Source of the DNA: Hypsibius dujardini
Taxonomy: Eukaryota; Tardigrada; Eutardigrada; Parachela; Hypsibiidae
DNA length: 22,164 bases
Direction: 5' to 3'
Assembly: GCA_001579985.1 (NCBI GenBank)
Contig: LRSR01013629.1
Span: 1 to 22,164, forward strand
The notes beneath the pieces were generated by a model. That model saw only the letters and a program-made list of their open reading frames with translations, ran no database searches and was not told where the DNA came from. The position numbers and the translations under genes are program-made. Shown here in pieces: positions 1 to 9,126 of the stretch. Numbering within the stretch: the stretch's first letter is position 1; every line of letters starts with the position of its first letter.

Positions 1-2430
1 ACCAAGGACCAACAGTCGGGGTGTGGTTTCAATCAAGTGTCCCTCTGTCTCTGATTGTATTCATTCGCTCGCTCACAGACATAGAATTTTTAAGAGGATA
101 CAAAATAGGAGACAAGACGGACCATTACGACCATAGTCGACAGAAGCACGCATCCACCCGATTTATAAATAAAATAATTCAAAAAAAATTTACAATTCCC
201 CCCCCCTTCCCATTAGATCCTCCATGAATTTATTCCAAATTTGCTGCTAAAAAATGTCCTTGCAACTCCTCAGTTATTAGGCAATTATAGTGCCCACCCT
301 TTAATTTTTAAAAGTAATTTGGTAGGGTAAGTTGCCTCACTTGAAGCGATTTTCAGAGCCGGATTTCAAAACATTTCCAATTTTTTCCCTAAATTAGTTC
401 AGTATTAATGGTGATTTAAAAAATTAATTTCATCGGCGAATCTTTGAGAATCCGGCTGTGCATGCTCGTCTCCGGGAGCTTTCTAAAAACAAATTTTCTC
501 CTGTCTTTGAGTCTTGGCTTGACCGGTGTCAAAAGTGTATTGAGTTTGAGGGAGATTACTTCGAAGGACAATAAAGTGAAATTAACAAAAAAGCTTGCCA
601 ATATTAAAAAAAAGGTGACATTACTTATGGTTTGCCCCTCGTACATGCCAACTCTGGAAAGCTTCGCTAAAATTTTTTGTCCTTTTTGAAAACTATCCAT
701 AGCTCCGTTCTCTTATCTCTAAATATGCTACCATTTCTCTATTTATTTAACTCTCTGCGAACCAGTCAGCATACAATTGCTAGATTTGACGGTCACATTC
801 GATTTTCAGCACGAGTTCTGAGTATTTTCGTTCGCGGTTTTTTGCTTTAATATTTTTACCACATATTTATTTAGATTCAAAAAACAAATTTTGAAAACAA
901 CTTTTCAAAGGGGTAGGAATTTACTTAGCACCACCTTGCTTACACTTGGACCGCTCGAACAACATCCAGTCCCACGTGTCGACATTTTCTCAGTATCGAA
1001 AAAATAAGGGACTTGAGACTGGTCCTTAGGGCATCTACTAAAACTGGTATTGCAATATTCGAGTGAATACAAGTGGAGTTAAAAATTATTAACCATTAGA
1101 AAAAGGTTAGAACTCTGCCTAATGATTCGCTGCACTATCACTGGTTGTAACCACTACGAATGACGTGTAACTGACATTTCGTGACTGTGTAGTCACTCAG
1201 TTGACGGCTTTTTTTCCATTTTTCGTCAGCGGCGCCACGGTTCCCGTCACCACTGAAACGGTTACATTTGATAGTTGTGGAGAATTTACCGCATACCAAT
1301 AAAGATACATGTATTCTTCATAATTAAGATTCAATTATTCCAAATTATTTATGTTGGTATAAATTTAAATGTAGTTCTTAAAAATCAGTTGGGAAGTGTG
1401 TCAGACGCCGCCCCCTGACATCAAAAAGGGATTCTACTAACGCCAATCGATTTCATTTTCAATGTTGACAGGAACTGTGTCAACAATTATGACAGGAATT
1501 TTTTTCTGAAAATCGACGTTTTTACAGTCAAAATCAGCGAAACCGGAATTTTCCATTGTTTTCCAATTTTAAATTCTGCCAAAGAAGTTACTGGGACAAC
1601 AGCAGTAACATAAATCTCGAAAACCGAAATCTCAAAATTATAAACACCCCTAGAACTGCCATTCGATCTTCAAACTTTTATGCTGAGCAAAACATATGTT
1701 TGTTGTTAAAGTAAATAATGAAAACTAAATAGAGTTCATACATAAAATTGACATTTAATACATGTACTAGATTTACTATGTATTATTGACTTCAAGCCTA
1801 AATATATTTTTTTGTGAATATTAAACTTTGGAGTCGATTAGCAGTTTGAGGGGTCCAGACCCCTGCCCGATCCTCAGGGCGCCCCAGGGAAGTTGCATGG
1901 GTTGCCAATCCTTGGTAATTGAAACGCGTCACTGATGCTCAGGGTTGTCTGACTGGAGTTTGCACGATAGCAGATCTGTCACTTAATTAAAGGGTATTGG
2001 TGGTAGAGGTTTGATAATTTTATAACTAAAAAACTGGCATACGCTAGTTAAAACTGATTATCAAACTTACGTCATTTAAAGGTAAATGAATACTTATTAA
2101 GTGGCCAGTAGATAGGCCATACTGGCTTTTGATGGTGAACAGACATTTTTTTGAATAATTGTTGCCAGCTCTGCATTGGCGGCGGCCTTTCACCTCAAGA
2201 GAACCCAAAATTAATTATGCTTAACTGTTCGTTGAATCCTAGTCACGCAATTGATGGCTACATATAGTCTGCAATTTTTAAGTACATGGATAAAACTAAA
2301 ACTATCAAATATACCTTCTCAATTCAAAAGGTTAGTTGCCTATGTTAGCATTAGGAGTATTGCTATAAAAACGGAGAGGCTCGCCAACATTTGTAGTTTG
2401 ATCTAATGGGTTAAAGCGGGGCGACAATTT
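1..2430. other. AT-rich intergenic stretch, no gene recognised
   Basis: No open frame here looks coding. The longest, near 416-700, are open on both strands at once and resemble no family I know. Small perfect hairpins are present: arms GTGACT/AGTCAC near 1183-1198 and TGTTGACA/TGTCAACA at about 1463-1485. Around 1132-1282 an imperfect inverted repeat shares CTATCA and TGTAACC blocks and may be an old MITE. Confidence 0.5.
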
Positions 2431-2437
2431 ATGGATG

Positions 2438-2471
2438 TATATAAAGCGCTTGTTTTGAGTTTTGCATCAGC
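2438..2471 (+). promoter_or_regulatory. candidate RNA polymerase II core promoter (TATA plus initiator)
   Basis: TATATAAAG lies at 2438-2446. An initiator-like TCAG follows, with its A at 2469, 31 bp from the first T of the TATA box, which is the standard metazoan spacing. A second TCAGTC lies at about 2477-2482. Coding-like sequence starts about 100 bp downstream behind a possible splice acceptor (TTTCAG at about 2570-2575). No transcript evidence is available, and a TATA/Inr pair can occur by chance in AT-rich DNA. Confidence 0.45.
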
Positions 2472-2575
2472 CGCGCTCAGTCAATAACAAGTTTCAACAT
2501 TAACCAGCCCCGAGGTTTTGACTGGAGCTAAGAATTGCTTGTGTGGTGATTAATCGGTAGGGTGTCACGATTTCA

Positions 2576-3056
2576 GTGGAAGACATTGAAAGGAATGATT
2601 GGTCTGCGGAGCGGCCATATTTCATGTCTCACAAGTTGATGACTATTCTGGAAAAACGCAATACCGTTGTCCAAGCTATTATAAAGCCATCAGAAGGTGC
2701 TACAAACGGATACGTTTATTCTTTCTGCTGTTGTAGGCTTAATGTTCATAATTTGTCTTATTTTTAGCGGGAATACATGGGAAACGTGCTTCCACTTGTA
2801 GTTTCTTATCTGGCCTTAGCTGGTCGAAATGGCTCCATTTTGTGATATGCTCAAGTGCCGTACACTTTGTATGAAAGCCACTGTCTGTGGTCGACTTCCC
2901 GGTGCAATCTTGAGCATCATAAAGGAATGGTTTAGGGGATTTGAAAATCAGAGCGATGTCACTCTCGATTCAAATGTCCCACCTCGCATGCTAGAGGTAG
3001 AGTTAACGAAGGGGTTTACCAATGAAAAGTTCTGTCACGCTCTGATCGTTTGTTAA
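2576..3056 (+). other. coding-like exons or decayed gene, unidentified
   Basis: Downstream of the TATA/Inr pair the + strand holds three open stretches with coding-like composition. The first (2576 to about 2720) contains ERPYFMSHKLMTILEKR and begins just after a TTTCAG acceptor. The second starts at 2768 after TATTTTTAG and reads REYMGNVLPLVVSYLALAGR before a stop. The third, in another frame (2829-3056), contains DSNVPPRMLEVELTKGFTNE, and weaker similar-looking frame continues to about 3120. A donor GTTTAT at about 2719 would join the first two in phase 0. I do not recognise the protein. The frame changes suggest either a multi-exon gene whose joints I cannot fix or a pseudogene. Confidence 0.25.
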
Positions 3057-3770
3057 GTTGATGAGAAACCCAAAGTGGACGCACAGCGTCTGCAAACATA
3101 CATTTTAAACCCGCGTAATATGTGAACTACAGAATCGGGATAAGTTGGTGTACTTGCGCAATCAGACCGGTTCAAATACATCGGGACTTGATTCTTCAAT
3201 TTGATTGAGTAAAGCAAAGGAGCAGGGAATTGAGATGAGATGCCGGTGCCAGAATATTAGCCCCGACTTCCAGGAAAATGAGTTGGCGTGTGTTGTGCAG
3301 AGCCGCAGTTGTACAGTAGCAAATATCCGTACGTCACAGGCCCGTTTCTATTTTGGTGTTATGGCAATGAAACTGTTTTGAAACATGACGCGCGGTAGAA
3401 ACGCACAGGTGACGCACACAAAATAGGAGGGCTGTCACTGTGGCACTGGTCCAATGTGTGCGGACAGCCTGCCGTTGCTACGGGGTTGGCGTCATCAAAC
3501 CACAACAGGCGGGGTTTGCTCGAAATCTGCTCGTCGCGGGCCTACGGCCATAACGTTTTGAGTAGACCATCAGTCTGCTCCATCGCGGATTTGAAATAAA
3601 GGCCATTGAATGTCCAACATCTGAAGAAACTAAAAAGCCATGTTTTGGTTCTATTTTGAATATTATTAAGAGTCAACTGGGAGATAATGCAAATTCAGTC
3701 CAGGCATTCGCTAACTAGCCCTATTGCAAACTGTGGGAGCAGTAGGTATTGCTCTCACTTCGTAGCTCAC

Positions 3771-3926
3771 CTCATTCAAGTTTTCTGAGACCACACGATG
3801 TAATCCTACATGAAACGACATCCCAGTGATAATGAACTTGTGGGTCCAAAAAGCTGCACAAAGTCCTCCCAATTTTACAGTGCATCTTTCGCAGTTGGTA
3901 AGCAGCGAGAACATGTTCGCATGCAA
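3771..3926 (-). other. possible isolated minus-strand exon
   Basis: On the minus strand an acceptor (ATATTAG) at 3928-3927 is followed by 156 nt of open frame (52 codons) and a good donor (GAG, then GTGAGC) at 3770-3765. The exon would be symmetric, phase 0 at both ends. The peptide includes MFSLLTNCERCTVKLGGLC and FWTHKFIITGMSFHVGLHR. I recognise no domain and found no partner exons on either side, so this may be chance or a fragment of a decayed gene. Confidence 0.25.
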
Positions 3927-4042
3927 CTAATATTTGTGAGGGTGTTTCTATGGGTTCCTAAAGTTTAACGTTTTACTGCAGGAGTATTACAATGAGACTG
4001 AAGGTTAAACTAAACGAAGTGAAGCGGGGCAAATTTAAACTA

Positions 4043-4070
4043 CTTCCGGTCTTCATATATAGACCGGAAG
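4043..4070. repeat. perfect 10-bp hairpin
   Basis: CTTCCGGTCT at 4043-4052 pairs exactly with AGACCGGAAG at 4061-4070 across an 8-nt AT loop. It lies in non-coding DNA about 520 bp beyond the stop codon of the minus-strand DNAL4 gene. Its role is unknown; it could be a small foldback remnant. Confidence 0.5.
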
Positions 4071-4593
4071 ATAAAGACTCACAAGTTCATATAAGCCTTA
4101 TGTTCACACACAGCAAATCTATAAATAAAGTGTGAGTGACTGTAAGAACCTCTCATATTCCAGTCGTATATGGAAACTAATTAAGTGAAAAAGAGACATG
4201 ATTGATGTGTTCGCGAGCCTATAGTTTTGTTGAAGATCATGTATTCAGTGTCTGTCAGTCGACACAAGAATGATATCAAACCATAGCACCGCTCGATGGT
4301 TCGTCTATATAGGTTTGTTTTTGGAATCATAAGAAACACTTCCCACATCAAAGAAAAAGGTGAAAGTATATGCTATGATTTATATTTTAGCACCGTCACT
4401 GGGTATCGCGAATGAAAACACTAAAAAATGCTAAATCGGATTTCAAACTCAAATCTGTTCAAGGAGATTGAAACAGAAAAGAAAGGAAAAATTCATGGAT
4501 CGTGAAATGGAGAAAAATTTCAGCGGGAATACTTCGTCACAGATGCACGCGCAGATGGTGCGTGGGGAGGCGCACCTAATACCGATGAAGTTC

Positions 4594-5233
4594 TTATGGG
4601 CATTTCCATAATATGACAGCAGTGGTGCCACCAATAAGGAGATATACAAGGGAATTCTGCGAAAAAAATAAGGTACAATATTTTTTGCAATAAAACGGCG
4701 AAGAAAAAATATTTGGGAGAAGTTTATGACGTTACTTTGTTGCAGAACATGTCAATGGAGAAGGAGTCACCGACCACAATGTTCCATTTGCCCTCCACCG
4801 CGTACTTCTCGTCCATGTATGTTTTAATAGTTTTTGCGAATACCTGAAGCCGAAAAAAAATGTGCACTTTGGGAAAGGCTGTGGTTACACATGCTGGGTG
4901 AAACAAGTGACATTAAAGTACAGATCTACCTCAAAGTCTGTGCCAAGTTTTTCGAAATAACTGTTGACCTTGTCGATGACGTCTTCCGACCACTCCGGGT
5001 TTATGTCGCATTGCTATTGGCAAAAATGAAATCAGGGAATTTTGCTAGTGGGTGGTGATTGGCAATTGTAAGATCGAAGGTACATGTTTACAAAAGAAGA
5101 TGCAATAACGTACGACAACGAGGGGATAAGTGGCCAATCCCTCATCCTCTTTCTCGTCGCCACCGCCTTCATCTCCCGCGGGTTGCGCTCCTTGAGCGTC
5201 TTTTCCACTGGTGTCGTTCTCCTTTTCAGCCAT
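4594..5233 (-). CDS. DNAL4: dynein light chain 4, axonemal (LC8 family), 4 exons
   Basis: Four minus-strand exons join in phase 0: 5233-5114, 5013-4930, 4843-4736 and 4656-4594 (TAA stop), giving 124 residues. Every joint is GT-AG (donors GTACGT, GTAGAT, GTAACG) and introns are 79-100 bp. From memory of the family, the product aligns with DNAL4 along its length: YPLV near residue 37, NPEWSEDV, then KTIKTYMDEKY, KWNIVVGDSF, and a C-terminal beta strand LIGGTTAVILWKCP that matches the DNAL4 ending GGTLAV.VWKC. The first about 34 residues are acidic, low complexity and longer than in vertebrate DNAL4 (105 aa). An in-frame TAA 15 nt upstream fixes the start. LC8-type light chains dimerise and sit on the intermediate chains of dynein; DNAL4 acts in cilia and flagella. 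The THE segment normal before the last strand pair is replaced by FCNK here. Confidence 0.9.
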
Positions 5234-5459
5234 TGAGGTGTAGTCTTATTTAGAGTGCTATAAACCTCCAAATTTCACGGAGTGCACAATTTTTTGTAGC
5301 TAGACCACAACAAGCAGTAGTTGTAAGACGTCTCCAATACTATATATTTACCGCAACATATATTTGGAAAGGGGAATTATTTTCAGATAACATATTTTGA
5401 CCATGTGTCTAGAACATAGTGAAATGCACGTCGAGCAGAAATTCGAGAACGTAACGCAC

Positions 5460-5473
5460 GTAACCAAGGTGAC
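5460..5473 (-). promoter_or_regulatory. candidate RFX X-box upstream of DNAL4
   Basis: GTAACCAAGGTGAC is an imperfect palindrome close to the RFX consensus GTNRCC-N(0-3)-RGYAAC (one mismatch). It lies about 227 bp upstream of the DNAL4 start codon, the distance typical of X-boxes in ciliary genes. RFX control of axonemal genes is established knowledge; function of this copy is inferred. Confidence 0.5.
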
Positions 5474-5644
5474 TTTATACTGATGTTCACCCGCGCCAAA
5501 GAGAATATAGAATCAGAGCCAATTCAGACCATATTCTACGAAGCGACACGCCGAATCTTCGATACTGAGGCTGTGGGGTGTTTTCATTAGTCCATCTACG
5601 ATAATTCGACTAGAAAAAAAATTTAAGTGTAGTGTAGCTCCTCC

Positions 5645-5760
5645 TATACACGTGACCAGAAGATAGCGCAAACCGAGTTAGGCCATTTACCTCGGTTAGT
5701 GCGCAGTCAACGATGTAAACGAGTTGACTCGATTAGCGTTATCTTGTGGCCACGTGTGTA
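5645..5760. repeat. foldback element with about 34-bp imperfect inverted arms
   Basis: Arm 5645-5678 (begins TATACACGTGACCAGAAGAT) pairs imperfectly with 5727-5760 (ends AAGATAACGC...GTGTGTA when complemented), sharing CACGTG, CC.GAAGATA-CGC and CGAGT blocks. The 48-bp centre holds smaller palindromes: ACCGAG/CTCGGT at 5672-5696 and CGAGTTGACTCG at 5720-5731. It looks like a small MITE or foldback. It lies about 215 bp before the decayed transposase but need not belong to it. Confidence 0.6.
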
Positions 5761-5974
5761 CAAGTAGCCAGTAGGGTCAGTTAGGCACGGGAGTCAAGCA
5801 GTGTACATGCGCTGCCTTTCATGTTTTTTTTTCAGCTTTATAGATTCTTTAGTAACAAAACATTTTGAATGCCCAATCTTATAAAAACGCATACAGTTGT
5901 TCTCGTTCTCTCAATGATCTTACTTTTGTTTTGAAACAGCGGATCAGCCAAATTGTTCTTTCTGTTTTGAAACC

Positions 5975-6596
5975 GTATCTCGCACGCCGTCTGTCGGCAA
6001 ACCTCAGGCTCTGTGGGCGGTGCGCGATATACTGCTACGAGACAAGTGATTCCGGGTGATAGACTCCTGGTCGACTTATAAAAATTAGGCGCTGCTGGAT
6101 GCAGCCACACCGGGAGGCCAAAAGGTGCAGATTGTCACGGTACCACCTAAAACCACGCCGCTTTGCCAACCCCTGGATGTTTACAGATTCAGGATGTGGA
6201 AGTCCTTTGTTTGCAAAATATGGGACTGGATCATTCGATACAATATCGAGTGCGAACTGCAGCATCGAAATGCGGCCCTAAAGTTACAATCGCTCGTCCA
6301 AAATCAGTTCAGCAGTCCGTGCTCTCGGAACATGTGAAAAGTTAGATAGTGCTATGCTGGTTATTTTAAAAATGAAGAAAATTGTGTTAAAGTCAACATT
6401 TTTCAAAACGCCGTTCCAGTACTGTTTTGAAAGTGTAGCAGCCAAAGAGAACCACAAATTTTTCGTGACTTCATATGAGAAGACTCACTTTTTGACCTGC
6501 GCATGGTGCAAAGCCACCCTGTTTTGATCACTTTTACCAGTCTTATCACTTCTGTGACGTTATCAACAAACTACGATGTCTTAGTAAACCATTTTA
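5975..6596 (+). pseudogene. decayed DDE transposase, C-terminal half (pogo/Tc5-like DNA transposon)
   Basis: The frame from 5975 to 6337 reads FRVIDSWSTYKN (an aspartate of the DDE core at 6062-6064) and then VPPKTTPLCQPLDV, which is the P..TT..QPLDV signature of pogo/Tigger/Tc5-type DDE_1 transposases, followed by FRMWKSFVCKIWD and LKLQSLVQNQFSSP. Two in-frame stops (6047-6049 and about 6083) interrupt it, and a stop follows SRNM. Homology continues after a frameshift (6354-6524) with KTPFQYCFE and a Cys pair in LTCAWCKA, then after a second frameshift with DHFYQSYHFC to about 6596, the zinc-binding-like tail seen in this family. The N-terminal DNA-binding half was not found and no clear terminal inverted repeats were identified. 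It is a dead plain DNA transposon. Confidence 0.75.
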
Positions 6597-7808
6597 AAAT
6601 ATATGTGCAGGTGTTACTACTAACTGTATAGTCCTTGTCAACGACAAAACGAACTGGTAACGACTGTAGCCGAATAAATCAATCAACTGACACAGCATAC
6701 GGTAACAATAACAGCGCCATCTATGTACTAACACGTAGTACATTTGTATTTTTAGAAAATTGTTTTCACACGTTTTGTTTATAGAAATAGTGTCATATAA
6801 TACACACTACAAAATTAAAGTATGCGTAAGATTTCACTTTCGAGAGTGGTGGAATTCCCTTGCGAAAACTATCAGAGACCGCTTTCATAATTTTCAACTG
6901 CATAAGCCAGTTGTGTTTTACTGTATTCTGCAGAGTTCCATTTCAATCCTTCTGCAGAATGAATTGGGTTTTGACAAGAACTCGTAAGCTGATTCATATA
7001 TCGATCAAAATTTATTAAGATAGCGTTAGAATGAGTTAGAGTATGTCTAAAGTAAAATGGGAGCGTAATCTTGTCGACGGAGTAGTAGATATATTGAAAA
7101 TGAATTTCTTATTGTACAGGTACTATATTTCACCAGATTTATGGCCGGTCCCCTTCAAAGAATTTCTTCATACGTCATCTATTAGGTACGTAGACATTAT
7201 AATTATTCTGTTTAGTGTCGTGTAGTCGTCGTCGTGTAGAGTCGTGATGACCGATTGGTAAAACTATCATGACAATGGGTCAATCTGTCAAGTTAAATTC
7301 AGCAGGAGCAGAATCAAATTAGAGCTTGTCTGGAATAGCTAATAGCTAATAGTTTTTCGTGCTGCAGAACTCTGAACACCAGTGCGATACTGAGCAGTTT
7401 TATTTACAGGCTCTTCGCATCTCTAAATAAAGTGCAAAGCAAAATGAATTCAGTGCACGAGATTCTTTACGTTTTCAGCTTGTGTTCTGAACAGTCTTTT
7501 CATGTATGTTTAGTTTCAGCTTTTATAGGGGTTCTAATCTATCTTTGGGCGTGATAAATATGGAACGACAGTTTTGAAAACAAACAACAAAAAAGGATAT
7601 AGTAATGAAATCTTTAATTCTTCTAAAACCGGTAAAGGTCCTACAAAACTCCGGGTTTTGGCCAGCTTGATTTGATACGCTGGTAATGGATTACAAGATT
7701 GCGAACCTTAATTTTGAAGACATGATTGGCCGTCAGCACTATTTATAGTATATTGTTTGTTGTTGAAATTTCAACCGCTGTGGACTGCAAGCAATAAATA
7801 TTCTTGCC

Positions 7809-7865
7809 TTATGTTATGTTATGTTATGTTATGTTATGTTATGTTATGTTATGTTATGTTATGTT
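7809..7865. repeat. (TTATG)n pentanucleotide microsatellite
   Basis: Eleven near-perfect tandem copies of TTATG span 7809-7865 with no visible interruptions, which suggests a recent expansion. It is non-coding. Confidence 0.95.
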
Positions 7866-8253
7866 ACTCATGCCATTTCTCGTTTCTGTTTGCAACTGAT
7901 TAATTTCAATGAGGGAAAGAATGACCAGTCTAATCGGAAATGAGTCATTCTAGAAGTATCAAGTGGCGGACTTAATAACTTGAAGATACCAACCCAAACA
8001 CAGATTTATACCTTTGCAAATGGTTGTGAAAATTGTCCCAGCTATGTGAAATGACTTAGTCAAGGTACCAGCGTGTAACCTAGTGTCTTATCGCGCATTT
8101 AAAATTTCATACTCATGTTCTCCCTCGGAAACAACTTCCGGTATGTCAAGCATCGCGTTCTTGCCCAGAAATAGGATAGCAAAATTTGGTGCGCAGTTCT
8201 TGCGACATTCTCACATAGTTCTTAACCAGAAAACTGGGAGATGTTCTGCCGAG

Positions 8254-8333
8254 AACTTTCTGACAAATTTTCGCCTCCTCTGAACCAGCACTGGGAAATA
8301 ACTGGCATTCTCGCGCCGTCTGGTCAGAAAGTT
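8254..8333. repeat. inverted repeat, 11-bp perfect arms
   Basis: AACTTTCTGAC at 8254-8264 is the exact reverse complement of GTCAGAAAGTT at 8323-8333. The block ACCAG..ACTGGGA also recurs in direct orientation in and beside it (about 8225-8240 and 8284-8297). It resembles a small foldback element. No target-site duplication was recognised. Confidence 0.45.
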
Positions 8334-8704
8334 TAGCGGTGGGTACCTTCTCTTACATGTCAAATCGTTATACTACTCCTCTTAATCTGATGGCTGTGTA
8401 CGTTTGGAAAGGTTTTGTAGGAAGCATTACAAGGTTTTAAGTTCGCCCATTGCGTCGCTCATGCTTGGCTCAATTAAACTTGTTGTCAACTGCCTTCAGA
8501 TTTTGAAATGCTCTAGATCTGCCATTGAAAAGTAAACATGCGTTCGTGTTTGTCATTAATCAGGCCACAAGTCATCTGCTTGCTGCGTTTCGACCTCTCA
8601 AAACAGTTGCTCTTTTCGTTTGCTTCTGCCTAAATAAAGTGCTATGCTAAATAATATTCGTCGGTCATGCGTACAAAAATTCACAATTGTTTTGGTCGTA
8701 CCAT

Positions 8705-8710
8705 TTTATT
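8705..8710 (-). terminator. poly(A) signal AATAAA, probable 3' end of the protamine-like gene
   Basis: The minus strand reads AATAAA at 8710-8705. It is the first canonical signal I found downstream of the protamine-like stop codon and would give a 3' UTR of about 430 nt. Two overlapping minus-strand open frames in 8665-8945 lie in this UTR and look non-coding. Confidence 0.4.
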
Positions 8711-9126
8711 GTTTTTTTTTGCTTTTCAACTGCGTTTTGCGCATGACAAGCGTTTTTCTTATCATCGAAACAACAGAAAAGAGGCGAGAAAGACAATAGT
8801 ACAGAAGAGAACGGTCGGTGCTCCGTTTTCGCCAAACAGTTAAGCACGCCCACAGACCACGGCTCCATACTGGGAGGTAACAGGCAAGAATTCTTGACAA
8901 AACTCCGCTTGCTTGCTTTATCCGACACAATCCAGGCATCAGCAAGGGAAGAAGCCGGGGTGAAGTGCAGGTTCTCCTGAACTGAATCCCAAAACGCGTG
9001 GTGGCTGATGCTCCGCTGAAGATGATGAAAATTCAGGTAGTTACTTCTAGTACTTCAACCCAGGCACCGCAGTAGCGACGGGTGGGTCGTTGGGTTGGTT
9101 TCGTGTGTGTTGCCGTCGTGTTTCAC

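Larger units (their letters stand above)
3061..4593. other. intergenic, no confident gene
   Basis: Apart from one exon-like stretch on the minus strand (3771-3926) and a perfect hairpin at 4043-4070, nothing in this interval resolves to a family. The + strand from 3060 to 3600 is GC-richer than its surroundings but interrupted by stops in all frames. Confidence 0.4.
6597..8704. other. repeat-rich intergenic stretch, no gene recognised
   Basis: Short open frames here (for example 6760-6987, 7043-7225, 8083-8283) show no domain or splice-compatible coding pattern. There is a perfect 8-bp hairpin ATGTACTA/TAGTACAT at 6723-6743, a pentanucleotide satellite at 7809-7865 and an inverted repeat at 8254-8333. 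The motif CTAAATAAAGTGC occurs twice (about 7423 and 8630), with a relative near 4121. Confidence 0.45.

Noticed and set aside
416-700. Opposed open frames of 94 aa (-) and 81 aa (+)
   Set aside because: Both strands are open over the same AT-rich stretch, neither resembles a family, and there are no supporting splice sites or start contexts.
1850-1922. Frame reading PDPQGAPGKLHGLPILGN, like the proline-rich hinge of cytochrome P450
   Set aside because: No hydrophobic anchor precedes it, a stop follows at once, and no other P450 motif is near. The resemblance is short and probably chance.
3150-3185. GGTTCAAATAC resembling a tRNA B box
   Set aside because: No matching A box, anticodon arm or acceptor stem could be folded around it.
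8665-8945. Two overlapping minus-strand frames of 87 and 79 aa
   Set aside because: They overlap each other in different frames, lie just before an AATAAA, and are better explained as 3' UTR of the protamine-like gene.
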